Shown here: positions 35,850 to 44,315 of the stretch, piece after piece
Numbering within the stretch: the first letter of the stretch is position 1
Layout: each line of letters begins with the position of its first letter
DNA from: Bacteroidaceae bacterium
GTDB lineage: Bacteria > Bacteroidota > Bacteroidia > Bacteroidales > Bacteroidaceae
DNA length: 64,000 bases
Direction of reading: 5' to 3'
Assembly: GCA_017451645.1 (NCBI GenBank)
Contig: JAFTNZ010000018.1
Coordinates: 124,001-188,000, forward strand
Position numbers and translations under genes: made by a program
Notes under the pieces: generated by a model
Told to the model about the DNA's origin: nothing
What the model saw: only the letters and a program-made list of their open reading frames with translations
The model's database searches: none

Positions 35850-36542
35850 CTACATACTGTACTGGTAGCTCCCCTCTTTATCTGCAAAGAACCAAGAACC
35901 ACCCGCAATCTTCAGACGGTAAACATTCAAAGAAGTGTTACGTAAAGCGGTTTTCAAATCTTCAGGAACATTCCCTATAAATTTATAACCACGCTCAAAA
36001 ACAGCAACAACAGCATCATCCGTCACACAAGCAGCCCACAGTTGCCCATATTCATCATACCCATCTTTTAACCAGGATGTCACTTCAGAATTAGACGCAA
36101 TGAAATATTTAGTTGTTATGACAATCCAATTTCCAGCATCGTTGAAGGTTATGGATGTTATAACCTCTTTGTTATTATTGGCATCCCTAATCTGACGCTC
36201 TAAAGAATAGGGAATACCTCTCCATCGAAGTCCGTTATCGCCATATAGGATCAACCAGTTTCCATTCTCAGTCAATTGAATATCATCAATATACTCTTCC
36301 TCATTATTCAACTCCGTAATCGCGTCACTTAAATCTCGAGGACAACCGGACCGGGCACAACCATTATGCCCATACAAGGCTATATCCCCATTAGTTTTGG
36401 TTATAGCTACATTCCGACACTCGCCCCACTCCTTTATCGCCTCCCTTATATAAGAACGGCCTTGAGCACAAAGCATATTTGAAACAAATAACAGGCCTAA
36501 TAACAGACCATTTTTTCTTAAAAGTTCAAACAGCATTTTCAT
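35850..36542 (-). CDS. Secreted repeat protein, unknown
   Basis: Protein of 230 aa with a signal peptide (LLLGLLFVSNMLCAQ). Four internal repeats of about 45 residues are visible, each a strand pair followed by a helix with Pro and Leu: VAITKTNGDIALYGHNGCARSGCPRDLSDAI, IQLTENGNWLILYGDNGLRWRGIPYSLERQI, ITFNDAGNWIVITTKYFIASNSEVTSWL and CVTDDAVVAVFERGYKFIGNVPEDLKTAL. The repeat suggests a propeller-like ligand-binding protein outside the inner membrane. It is the first structural gene after the UpxY-like regulator. Confidence 0.6.
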   Translation of the reverse strand: MKMLFELLRKNGLLLGLLFVSNMLCAQGRSYIREAIKEWGECRNVAITKTNGDIALYGHNGCARSGCPRDLSDAITELNNEEEYIDDIQLTENGNWLILYGDNGLRWRGIPYSLERQIRDANNNKEVITSITFNDAGNWIVITTKYFIASNSEVTSWLKDGYDEYGQLWAACVTDDAVVAVFERGYKFIGNVPEDLKTALRNTSLNVYRLKIAGGSWFFADKEGSYQYSM

Positions 36543-36608
36543 ATCCTAATTATTATAAAGTTTTATACTTGATAAGAAAAACATTTAAATTCTAACATCT
36601 ATATCCCA

Positions 36609-36616
36609 CAAAAGTA
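36609..36616 (-). promoter_or_regulatory. Possible internal -7 box after the UpxY-like gene
   Basis: Minus-strand TACTTTTG fits TAnnTTTG about 67 bases before the 230-aa secreted protein gene. No -33 element has the right spacing. If active, it would give the structural genes expression independent of the antiterminator. Confidence 0.3.
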
Positions 36617-36660
36617 AAAACTGCTTCTATCTGAATACTCTTAAAAGTTTCCGTTTTTCA

Positions 36661-37359
36661 TCACATTTCCCCCATTCTCTCCAAATATCCGCTCGGCACA
36701 TAGGCCGTCACTGCAGTCAATAGACCATTAACGATGACTGCGACACGCTGCTGCCCACAGTAACGGGCGACGCGGCCTTCAACACCGGCAAAAGAGCCTC
36801 CAATGACACGGACAAGTTGTCCGGATCTGAACTTTTCGATGCTTTCAGATGTTATGATGACATCTTCTGTTTCGGACGCACAGATGATGCGGAGGCTTTC
36901 CATCTGGCAATCAGGAACGATGAGGGGTTTTTTGACAGCAACTGTTCCCTCTCTATGATGGGCATAATAGAAACGCAGGAAAGGCAAGTTCACATTGTCA
37001 TAGACAAAGGACTTGATTTCTTCTTCTGTACCGTAAGCAAAAAATATGTTAGGAAGCCGGGACTCTTCCACCGTCTTACGTTTGCCATTCACTATCTTAA
37101 CCGTAGAAATGGTGGGATAAAAGGCCGTACCATTGTTCTTTACGATATACTCATACGCCTTCTTTTCCCTACCGTAGGTGGTGCGAAGAGCATACCAATG
37201 AGAGGCTGTTCGCGAAAGGACATTCTTGGTGGACACCCCTATTTGTGAGTTGCCGCCCTGATTGGGGACTTTAACTTCGGGGAAAGCATTGGAGGTAAGG
37301 CCAATGCGAGCAGCAACAGTGGCTGCCTTTGGGTTTCTCATGTCATCCGATGCAATCAT
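36661..37359 (-). CDS. UpxY-family NusG-like transcription antiterminator
   Basis: Protein of 232 aa. The NusG N-terminal domain starts at about residue 54 (HWYALRTTYGREKKAYEYIVKNNGTAFYPTISTVKIVNGKRKTVEESRLPNIFFAYG) and the C-terminal KOW-type domain at about 175 (FRSGQLVRVIGGSFAGVEGRVARYCGQQRVAVIVNGLLTAVTAYVPSGYLERM). In Bacteroides, UpxY proteins act on the leader of their own capsule operon to prevent early termination. Here the genes that follow encode ATPases, vWA proteins and proteases, not glycosyltransferases. A promoter and a leader of about 500 nt precede it. The start may be the first Met or the seventh residue. Confidence 0.88.
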   Translation of the reverse strand: MIASDDMRNPKAATVAARIGLTSNAFPEVKVPNQGGNSQIGVSTKNVLSRTASHWYALRTTYGREKKAYEYIVKNNGTAFYPTISTVKIVNGKRKTVEESRLPNIFFAYGTEEEIKSFVYDNVNLPFLRFYYAHHREGTVAVKKPLIVPDCQMESLRIICASETEDVIITSESIEKFRSGQLVRVIGGSFAGVEGRVARYCGQQRVAVIVNGLLTAVTAYVPSGYLERMGEM

Positions 37360-37866
37360 ATCGGTTTATGTACTCGGACTACTGTTCTACACAGAAACTG
37401 AGTCCAACGACACATAAAAAAAGCGCGGAATCGTCTTGTTGCCCGTTCCACACACCGAGGCTCTCGCATTGCCTATCAAAGTTGAACAGACAACGTCAGA
37501 GCCCACGCCGATATGACTTACCACTATTACGCATGGAGAGACAATGTTCCCTATAATAATGAAGGTACACTGCACGTCTCATAACGCACATGGCCGTGAT
37601 ACAATCACACCCGGGACATCTACCGTTGCTAAGTTCAAGACTTTGATTCACTTTAATTTGCGAGATTACAGTGTGTCTCAAACAGAGCGTCAAGTAAACG
37701 CCTTTATATATGTCTGCACTACCCTTTCCCACCCACATCCATCGGACACTTCATAGAAATAATTTTTTACATCTGCAAAGTGTCACTCGGCGCGGACTGA
37801 TTCGGTTTGCCTACCGCAATAAGACGAATCTTTCCTGCGACGTTTACAACCGAACAAGCGAATAGT
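37360..37866 (-). promoter_or_regulatory. Long untranslated leader of the UpxY-led operon
   Basis: About 500 bases lie between the predicted start of transcription and the UpxY-like gene. Base composition is more balanced than in the adjacent AT-rich sequence. Several short frames occur, the longest of 80 codons (37496-37738), but they lack coding character. UpxY proteins are known to act through such leaders, so this is the probable recognition region; the exact element cannot be defined by eye. Confidence 0.6.
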
Positions 37867-37872
37867 GCGGTG

Positions 37873-37903
37873 CAAATTTATAAAAAAATAAGAATATAGC
37901 AAA
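37873..37903 (-). promoter_or_regulatory. Promoter of the UpxY-led operon
   Basis: Minus-strand TTTG (37900-37903), 19-base spacer, TAAATTTG (37873-37880): an exact fit to the Bacteroides consensus. No flanking inverted repeats of the invertible-promoter kind were found, so phase variation of this promoter is not supported. Confidence 0.7.
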
Positions 37904-38042
37904 TAAAAAAGATGTTTTTCAAAAAAAATAAAAAAAAACATCTGCACTAGAAAACAGCCATCAGCTAAAAGCAAGCACGCTACATATCTGAAATAAGCAT
38001 CCGGTATATATACTCCTCCTATATACTTCATCCGATATTCAA

Positions 38043-38076
38043 TTTTAACGTGAGTTCAATCGAACCCACGTTAAAA
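38043..38076. terminator. Terminator hairpin between the two large units
   Basis: Inverted repeat with arms TTTTAACGTG and CACGTTAAAA, extended inward by GTTC/GAAC around a short loop. It separates the phospho-signalling unit (ending at 38162) from the UpxY promoter. Confidence 0.7.
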
Positions 38077-38161
38077 TACACAAAAACAAAGCACTATAGC
38101 TGCTTAATAGACCAATATAGTTAGCTATACAAAAACAACAAGATAAGGTAAAAGAGAGACT

Positions 38162-39223
38162 TTACAACGAGCCTATCTTCAAATAGTCAACCTCAATCTT
38201 ATGCTTGTTAGGAATCAGAAAACCAATTTCTGTCATATCCATGTTTTCATCCAACCTTGTAGAACAAAGCAAATTACCATCTGCATACCATTCTACTCTT
38301 TTACCCTTCTTTATCATCACATAAACGTGATTTTGAGAAGAATTCAAATCTTGTCTTTCTGAATAATTAAAATACTTTGTAGCTGTTTCATAAGTTCCGT
38401 ATGAGGCAGTGATATTACTTCCCCACTGGGACAACCCCAAAGTATAACATTGGGTAGAGGACTCCCCTAAAGTAAAGAACATACTGGAATAATCTTGACT
38501 GAATTTAATCTTCATTGGAAATTCTATCTGAAAATCAACATTTTTCAGATTTTTCGGAAGGTTATAAGAAACATAAAAGAATCCTGAGCCTTCCAAATCC
38601 TCCATTATCATTTTACCATTTCTGAAGGAAACCCGTCCATCAGATTGAGACTTTTGCCAAGCATAGGAAGTTGAGGAAAAATCTTCATCAACCAATAGAG
38701 TTCCCAACTCAGTCGTTGACAATGCGGTAGTGGTAGTATTCCCTGCATCAACAGATACACTTGTCACCTTTGCACATTCATCCAAAAAGTCATTCTCTAC
38801 ATTCTTAATTTGTTTTATCAATTTGTAGAACACATACTTAAACTCCTCAACATCATAATAATACATTTCTGCATTCACCCGGATTTCTTGCTTGTAACAA
38901 AGCAATTTCACCCCTTTATAGAAATTTAATTCATTAGCTGCAATCATTATCACCTCTCTTGAGTAATCAGAAGGATACTTAAATGCGCTAAACAATGTGA
39001 TAAAAAAAGGTGATTCATCTTTACTATTAACGCGAATGTAATAGACCGATCCTTCTCTTTTAAACTTTACATCACCATCTCCATCCACTTCAGGCATAAA
39101 TCCCTCTTCTCTAAGAAAACTTACAATTTCCGTGCGATGCCTCGCTTGAGTAGCAGTCAATTCATCTGCCACACAAACCACAGTGCCACAAAGCAATACT
39201 AGTACGAACAAAAAATTCTTCAT
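38162..39223 (-). CDS. Secreted YbjN-like/LamG-like two-domain protein
   Basis: Protein of 353 aa from MKNFLFVLVLL, which gives a signal peptide ending near VVCVADE. The upstream Met adds eight charged residues and is less likely. Residues of about 20-150 form a YbjN-like domain (TATQARHRTEIVSFLREEGFMPEVDGDGDVKFKREGSVYYI and IAANELNFYKGVKLLCYK) nearly duplicated in the next gene. The C-terminal part (about 175-353) is a concanavalin/LamG-like beta sandwich (FSSTSYAWQKSQSDGRVSFRNGKMIMED, VMIKKGKRVEWYADGNLL) of the type often used to bind sugars. It is the last gene of the kinase/FHA unit and may be an envelope sensor. Confidence 0.65.
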   Translation of the reverse strand: MKNFLFVLVLLCGTVVCVADELTATQARHRTEIVSFLREEGFMPEVDGDGDVKFKREGSVYYIRVNSKDESPFFITLFSAFKYPSDYSREVIMIAANELNFYKGVKLLCYKQEIRVNAEMYYYDVEEFKYVFYKLIKQIKNVENDFLDECAKVTSVSVDAGNTTTTALSTTELGTLLVDEDFSSTSYAWQKSQSDGRVSFRNGKMIMEDLEGSGFFYVSYNLPKNLKNVDFQIEFPMKIKFSQDYSSMFFTLGESSTQCYTLGLSQWGSNITASYGTYETATKYFNYSERQDLNSSQNHVYVMIKKGKRVEWYADGNLLCSTRLDENMDMTEIGFLIPNKHKIEVDYLKIGSL

Positions 39224-39263
39224 ATAGACTTTCTTTAATATTACCAAAAAATAAATTTTATCT

Positions 39264-39285
39264 AAACCCGCCTCGAGGCAGGTTT
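39264..39285 (-). terminator. Hairpin between the two YbjN-like paralogues
   Basis: Inverted repeat around CCTCGAGG with arms AAACCCGCC and GGCAGGTTT (one mismatch). It may reduce expression of the downstream paralogue or stabilise the upstream mRNA. There is no T run directly after it. Confidence 0.45.
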
Positions 39286-39308
39286 AATCTTTTAATAGTT
39301 TACAATCT

Positions 39309-39785
39309 TCAATTGGCAGTTCCATTTGCAACCTTTGCACACTCATCCAATATATCCTCTTCAAGATTGCCTATTTGGCTCAACAATTTGTAGAATACCC
39401 TTTTGAATGTTTCCACATTATGGTAATAGACATCTGCTTGCACCCGAATATGGGTTTTATAGCAAAGTAATTTTACCCCTTTATAAAAATTCAATTCATT
39501 GGCTGCAATTTTTATCACATCTTTAGAATATTCCGAAGGATAGTTCAAATACCTGAAGAACAGCAAATAATAAGGAGATTCATCTGTTCCTATACTTATG
39601 TAATAGTTCAGCCCCTCCTTTTTGAATTTTATATCACCGTCACTATCTATCTGTGGCATAAAACCTTCTTCTTTCAAGAAATTCTCAACAGCATTACGTT
39701 GCTGTATTTGTGTTGCTGTCAATTCCTCTGCATAGCTACTTATTGTTCCCAATACCAGCATCAATACAAATAATACTTTTTTCAT
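39309..39785 (-). CDS. Secreted YbjN-like protein
   Basis: Protein of 158 aa with a signal peptide (VLFVLMLVLGTISSYAEE). The mature domain is closely similar to residues 20-150 of the following gene (shared DSDGDIKFKKEG, PSEYSKDVI, AANELNFYKGVKLLCYK, DECAKV), showing a tandem duplication in which the other copy gained a LamG-like domain. The YbjN/secretion-chaperone fold is inferred. It lies 22 bases after the giant kinase gene and may bind the kinase's extracytoplasmic part. Confidence 0.65.
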   Translation of the reverse strand: MKKVLFVLMLVLGTISSYAEELTATQIQQRNAVENFLKEEGFMPQIDSDGDIKFKKEGLNYYISIGTDESPYYLLFFRYLNYPSEYSKDVIKIAANELNFYKGVKLLCYKTHIRVQADVYYHNVETFKRVFYKLLSQIGNLEEDILDECAKVANGTAN

Positions 39786-39807
39786 ATAAACAAATTTTAT
39801 TAATACA

Positions 39808-42800
39808 TTACTTCGTTACAGTATATACACTACGTCCCTTGTTATCAGAAAGAATACAATGACATTTAACAGATGAAGGGGTTTTCAATTCTTCTTTCAT
39901 TCGTTCCGCAATCATATTCACATATCCTTTATAAGTTTCCATCTGGTTTTCGGATAATTCATACTTTGAATATGGAATTTTCATACCCATTTCAAAAGAA
40001 GTCCTACTAGTCACCTTAACGTATACGATAGTCAAATGGTCTGCCTCTTCACCTAAATCCGTAGGAAGTCCTTCCTGAAGTTCTGTTTTTATCATAGTTT
40101 GCCAGTCTGTTCCTCCTGAATTCGATGAAGAAATCGTTGAGGTTGATTCCATACCCACGTTATTCTCCACAGGAACCCATTCAGATCCGTTCCAACGTAC
40201 AGACAACAATATACTTCCATTCAGGCGATAATATTTCATCATCCTTGCAGTGACTCCATCCGCGTCGTATGTTACGGTAAACCTATGATAACCGTACGAG
40301 GTTTCTACCGGCTGCCCCTTTGTTCCATAATGGCGTGCTTCCGTCTGTTGCCCCTTCTCATTGTATGTTGCTGTCGTTTTATGTATTCCATTGACTACAA
40401 TCGGAGCATTGTCTGTACCCCAATAAGCCTCCATAACATTGTTTCCATTTTTGTCATACTCACGGGTTCTCTTGTGAAATCCTTCAACCTTCATCGGTTT
40501 TTCATCAGCATTCCAATAAGCAACAGATGTTTCATTACCTTTTTCATCATATTCATACTGGGCTTTATGATACCCTTGTTGCTTGCTCAGAATCGGTTTG
40601 TCCTTCTCTGAATAATAAGCCTCCATCAACACTTTTCCACGCAGATTGTATTCCTTTCTCATGATACTCCAACCTGTATTAGGATTGATGATGAAGTTAC
40701 CCTTGCCATCCAATGCTGCAAGATAAATCATATTCCCCCATTTGTCATATTTGCAAACACCTTCAGGAACCATCACTTTCGGATTGGTAGGCTTTCCATC
40801 CAAACCATAAAAAAGTTGGCGGGTTACACGTCCTTGCGCATCACGCTCATAAGTTGAAGTATGCCATCCCTCCTTGCCCACAACAGGTTTTTTATCCGTA
40901 CCCAAATAGGTAGAACGGACACAATGTCCTTTCGAATTGTATTCCTGCTGCTGTACAGCATACTTGTCATCATTATAGCAAACCAATTCGCCTTTTTTGC
41001 CATAATAAGCAATCTCCGTCATTTGATTACGGTTGTTGTATTTGCAGACATAACGATGATAGTTGAGACTATTAATAGCCGGCCCATTGACATCAAACAC
41101 AGCAAATTCTATCTCATTGTCAAATTTGTCATATTTACGTTTTGTGATTAACTTGCCTTTTTTCAATTTACCGTCTGTACCGATTGGTGTGTTCTCCAAC
41201 ACATTTCCACGTTCATCACGCACGTAATCGTTTCCAGCAAGATCATCGAAATTCAAGGCCAAATTATTCTTCAAGTCGTAGTAGCGCTCACTGACAAGAT
41301 TACCATTCTCATCATAAGAAAACACAACCTTATAATATTTATTGCCAACCAAGCAAGGCTCACCCTTTACATTGAAAAATGTACGTTCCGTCTCATTTCC
41401 ATTGTCATCATAAACATAGTTTACTCCTGCAATATTTTCATTACTCAGAACTGGATTATTATTCTCATCAAAATAAGAAACCTTTGTCACATTACCACGT
41501 TTGTCATATTCTCTTGTCCAAACAACAAAGCCGTTATTATCCTTACAAGGTTTCAAAGAGGTGTCAAGATTGGTCATCTTAACAACAAACCCCTGTTCAT
41601 TGAATTCAGCGATATATCCTGCTGTATTATCCGAGAGAGAAGATGGTTTCCCGTTTACACCATAAGTCATCCAGCCAACCTGATTTCCCCGGCTATCATA
41701 CTTCATTTTAAGACCGGCATAACCTTCTGAAATTTCCACCAAATTACCATTCTTATCATAGAACCAAGTTTCAACAGCATTACCTAATGAGTCATTAACC
41801 ACGGTGCGATAAGCCCATCCTGAAGTGTTCAAGCACATCTGTTTACGATCATCAAAACCTGTCAATTTGGAAACATATCCATTTTCATCAAATTCTTGAT
41901 AATAACCAGCTATTCCTTCTGTATTATAACAAAGTTTTCCTTCCACATCAAAATAACTCATTTCTACACAAAGTCCCTGTGAATTACGGACGTAAACAAA
42001 CCCTGCGGCATTACAATCTGTACGCAAAGCCGGTACTCCATTACCATCTACATAAGTTTCCTTGATTCGATTGCCATATTCATCCACATCAATTTTCACA
42101 ACAGGAACTCCGTTACCATCTGTACTTTCCTGCCCATCAAATGTATAGTAAGACGTCTCATACCAATCATCATTCTCATTGTATTTATGACAGCGTATTC
42201 CTAATCCTGTTTTATTACCTTTGGGCTTTCCATCATATCCCAAATAGCTTTCCTTTACAACACGTCCCTTTTCATCCCTCTCATACACACGAGCATAGAT
42301 TCCATCGGCATCCCCTACTTTTGTGTTGAAAAAACTGGCATATTCCTGTTTGATTACATAGCCATTTTCATCATAAGTCAACAGATAACGTGTGATTTTT
42401 CCTTTACTTCCAGCACCGGCAAACGGACTTTTAAACAATTCCAAAGTTGTGGCGGCCAAAACAAATTCAGTACTATTCTCATCGTCATACTGAAATATAA
42501 CTGTATTTAGTTTGTCATTATAGGACTTCTTATACAATATTTTGCCGCATTTATCTAACACTTTGACATAGCTGACATCTCCATTATCATTGTAATACAT
42601 TTGCATATCACTCGGTCTTTCCATATGTTCGGAATCATGATGTTCCGTAATTTTCCCATAGCAATTGACCAAAGTCATTCTTCTCAATTTTCGTTTTGAA
42701 TACTCAAAACGATAACTGGCTTCACGATGCCCGGCTTCGTTCTCACTCAACTCACCAATACCCTGCGGTACACCCCATTGTTCTACGTAATCTTTATAGT

Positions 42801-43731
42801 AATATACTTTCGTACGATTATAATCCCATATGTATGTTCCTACCCCCAAAATAAGGGCAACAAAAGCAGCTGCACCAATCCACACCCAACGAGAAACTTT
42901 AGGAGGATAGATTGCATTGTGAAGTTCTTTCTTGAACTCTGCACAATTCTGATAACGATTTTTGGGATCTTTTGCTGTAGCCTTATCCACTACTTTCTGT
43001 ACTTTCTCCGAAACATATTTATAATAGGTGCGCAAACGCGGAAGAGGTTCTTCTACCACTTTCTTATTAATGTCATGCTCTGTCAGTGTGGTGGTGTCAT
43101 ACGGAGCATTACCCGTAAGCATTTGGTGCAACAAAACGCCCAATGAATAAATATCAGAACGGGCATCCATTTGTTCACCCCGTACTTGCTCAGGACTCAT
43201 ATACGAAGGGGTTCCAGCTATCATATTATCCTCTTCTGCCACACCCTCTTCATTGATAATCTTGGCAATGCCAAAATCCAACACCTTGGGAGTTCCATCT
43301 TTTGTCACCACAATATTGGCAGGTTTGATATCACAGTGGAGAATCTTATGCTTGTGTGCATAACCTATAGCATCAAGAATCGGCTCAAACAAAGGGCAGA
43401 TCCTGTCTTCCACAATCAGACCTGAAACGGTATTGATATAATCCTCCAGACTAAGACCGTCGGCATACTCCATTATCAGATAAGCATTTCCCGATTCGTC
43501 AATATGAAAATTTTGGAAATGTGCAATATTCTGATGTCCCAATTTTGACTGATTGGTAGCTTCTTCCAACAACTTTTTCCGAGTATAGTCATTCAGCATA
43601 TTGGCATTGATGACTTTGATTGCTGCCATTTGACCTTTAATAAATTTATGCTCGGCCAAATAAACACTACCCATACCGCCTTTACCTATAAGCGATTGGA
43701 TAATATAATTCAATATCTCTTTTCCTTTCAT
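39808..43731 (-). CDS. Receptor-like Ser/Thr kinase with long extracytoplasmic repeats
   Basis: Protein of 1307 aa. The cytoplasmic kinase domain is residues 8-272: glycine loop 16-23 (GKGGMGSV), Lys39, catalytic HCD at 132-134, DFG at 152-154 and GTPSYMSPEQ. The usual HRD Arg is Cys, so activation-loop phosphorylation may not control it as in HRD kinases. A transmembrane helix follows (about 282-302). About 900 residues of short repeats come next, built on YDExGN...YYxxxGxP (for example EYDKRGNVTKVSYFDENNNPV), roughly twenty copies and reminiscent of YD/RHS or MORN modules. A non-repeat domain closes it (about 1200-1307). It reads as a signal receptor whose repeats sense something in the envelope. 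Confidence 0.85.
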   Translation of the reverse strand: MKGKEILNYIIQSLIGKGGMGSVYLAEHKFIKGQMAAIKVINANMLNDYTRKKLLEEATNQSKLGHQNIAHFQNFHIDESGNAYLIMEYADGLSLEDYINTVSGLIVEDRICPLFEPILDAIGYAHKHKILHCDIKPANIVVTKDGTPKVLDFGIAKIINEEGVAEEDNMIAGTPSYMSPEQVRGEQMDARSDIYSLGVLLHQMLTGNAPYDTTTLTEHDINKKVVEEPLPRLRTYYKYVSEKVQKVVDKATAKDPKNRYQNCAEFKKELHNAIYPPKVSRWVWIGAAAFVALILGVGTYIWDYNRTKVYYYKDYVEQWGVPQGIGELSENEAGHREASYRFEYSKRKLRRMTLVNCYGKITEHHDSEHMERPSDMQMYYNDNGDVSYVKVLDKCGKILYKKSYNDKLNTVIFQYDDENSTEFVLAATTLELFKSPFAGAGSKGKITRYLLTYDENGYVIKQEYASFFNTKVGDADGIYARVYERDEKGRVVKESYLGYDGKPKGNKTGLGIRCHKYNENDDWYETSYYTFDGQESTDGNGVPVVKIDVDEYGNRIKETYVDGNGVPALRTDCNAAGFVYVRNSQGLCVEMSYFDVEGKLCYNTEGIAGYYQEFDENGYVSKLTGFDDRKQMCLNTSGWAYRTVVNDSLGNAVETWFYDKNGNLVEISEGYAGLKMKYDSRGNQVGWMTYGVNGKPSSLSDNTAGYIAEFNEQGFVVKMTNLDTSLKPCKDNNGFVVWTREYDKRGNVTKVSYFDENNNPVLSNENIAGVNYVYDDNGNETERTFFNVKGEPCLVGNKYYKVVFSYDENGNLVSERYYDLKNNLALNFDDLAGNDYVRDERGNVLENTPIGTDGKLKKGKLITKRKYDKFDNEIEFAVFDVNGPAINSLNYHRYVCKYNNRNQMTEIAYYGKKGELVCYNDDKYAVQQQEYNSKGHCVRSTYLGTDKKPVVGKEGWHTSTYERDAQGRVTRQLFYGLDGKPTNPKVMVPEGVCKYDKWGNMIYLAALDGKGNFIINPNTGWSIMRKEYNLRGKVLMEAYYSEKDKPILSKQQGYHKAQYEYDEKGNETSVAYWNADEKPMKVEGFHKRTREYDKNGNNVMEAYWGTDNAPIVVNGIHKTTATYNEKGQQTEARHYGTKGQPVETSYGYHRFTVTYDADGVTARMMKYYRLNGSILLSVRWNGSEWVPVENNVGMESTSTISSSNSGGTDWQTMIKTELQEGLPTDLGEEADHLTIVYVKVTSRTSFEMGMKIPYSKYELSENQMETYKGYVNMIAERMKEELKTPSSVKCHCILSDNKGRSVYTVTK

Positions 43732-43755
43732 GATTTCTTATCATTTGATTATAAA

Positions 43756-44292
43756 CTAATACGAAGCCATTGCTATAAGATTGAGAACAAACCCCACACC
43801 AAAACCAATCCATGCCCATTTGGCAACTTGAGACGCAGCATTGGGACGCTCTCCTTTCCATGCAAAATAAAGTATCCAACCTATTAGCGGAAACAGAAAT
43901 GCAAGAATACCCCATCCGGCCCCCATTTCATCCGCTTTTACATATACTCTATTATCGGGTACATAAACATGAGGTTGTGGTTCATGTCCACCATGACCAT
44001 AGGCAACTGTTCCTTGTTCATAAGGATGGAGTGGTTGCATAGGTAGCAACGCATAAATTTGCGCCCAAGGCAGAGGTATGCGGTTAGCCAACAAAATCTC
44101 CGTACCAGCTGCTACAGAAATCCGTTCATTGTTAATCATACGTCCACCTATTGATGAACCATTCTTGCTAATATCCCGATACACATATTGATTTCCAATC
44201 AGACTAATTTCAGCGTGTACACGGCTTATTCCATCATGTGCAATGACTATATCACATTGGGAAGATCTACCAATTGTTATTGTTCTACTCAT
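43756..44292 (-). CDS. FHA-domain membrane protein
   Basis: Protein of 178 aa. The N-terminal FHA domain (about 4-75) has the phosphothreonine-binding pattern: GRSSQCDIVI, SRVHAEIS and SKNGSSIGG. A Pro/His/Tyr-rich linker follows, and then two hydrophobic helices (about 128-145 and 158-177). It should bind phosphothreonine on the kinases or their substrates, at the membrane. The C-terminal helix pair resembles that of the kinase encoded just upstream (similar FLFPIIGW segment), a sign of shared origin. It lies 24 bases from its neighbours in the kinase/FHA unit. Confidence 0.82.
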   Translation of the reverse strand: MSRTITIGRSSQCDIVIAHDGISRVHAEISLIGNQYVYRDISKNGSSIGGRMINNERISVAAGTEILLANRIPLPWAQIYALLPMQPLHPYEQGTVAYGHGGHEPQPHVYVPDNRVYVKADEMGAGWGILAFLFPLIGWILYFAWKGERPNAASQVAKWAWIGFGVGFVLNLIAMASY

Positions 44293-44315
44293 AGTAATTA
44301 CTTTTTATTTCTAAC

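Noticed and set aside
37496..37738. 80-codon minus-strand frame in the UpxY leader
   Set aside because: Composition is not protein-like and it lies in the expected untranslated leader; a leader peptide cannot be excluded.
37873..38076. Invertible promoter of the capsule-locus type upstream of the UpxY-like gene
   Set aside because: No pair of inverted repeats flanking the promoter was found; the only repeat is a terminator hairpin.
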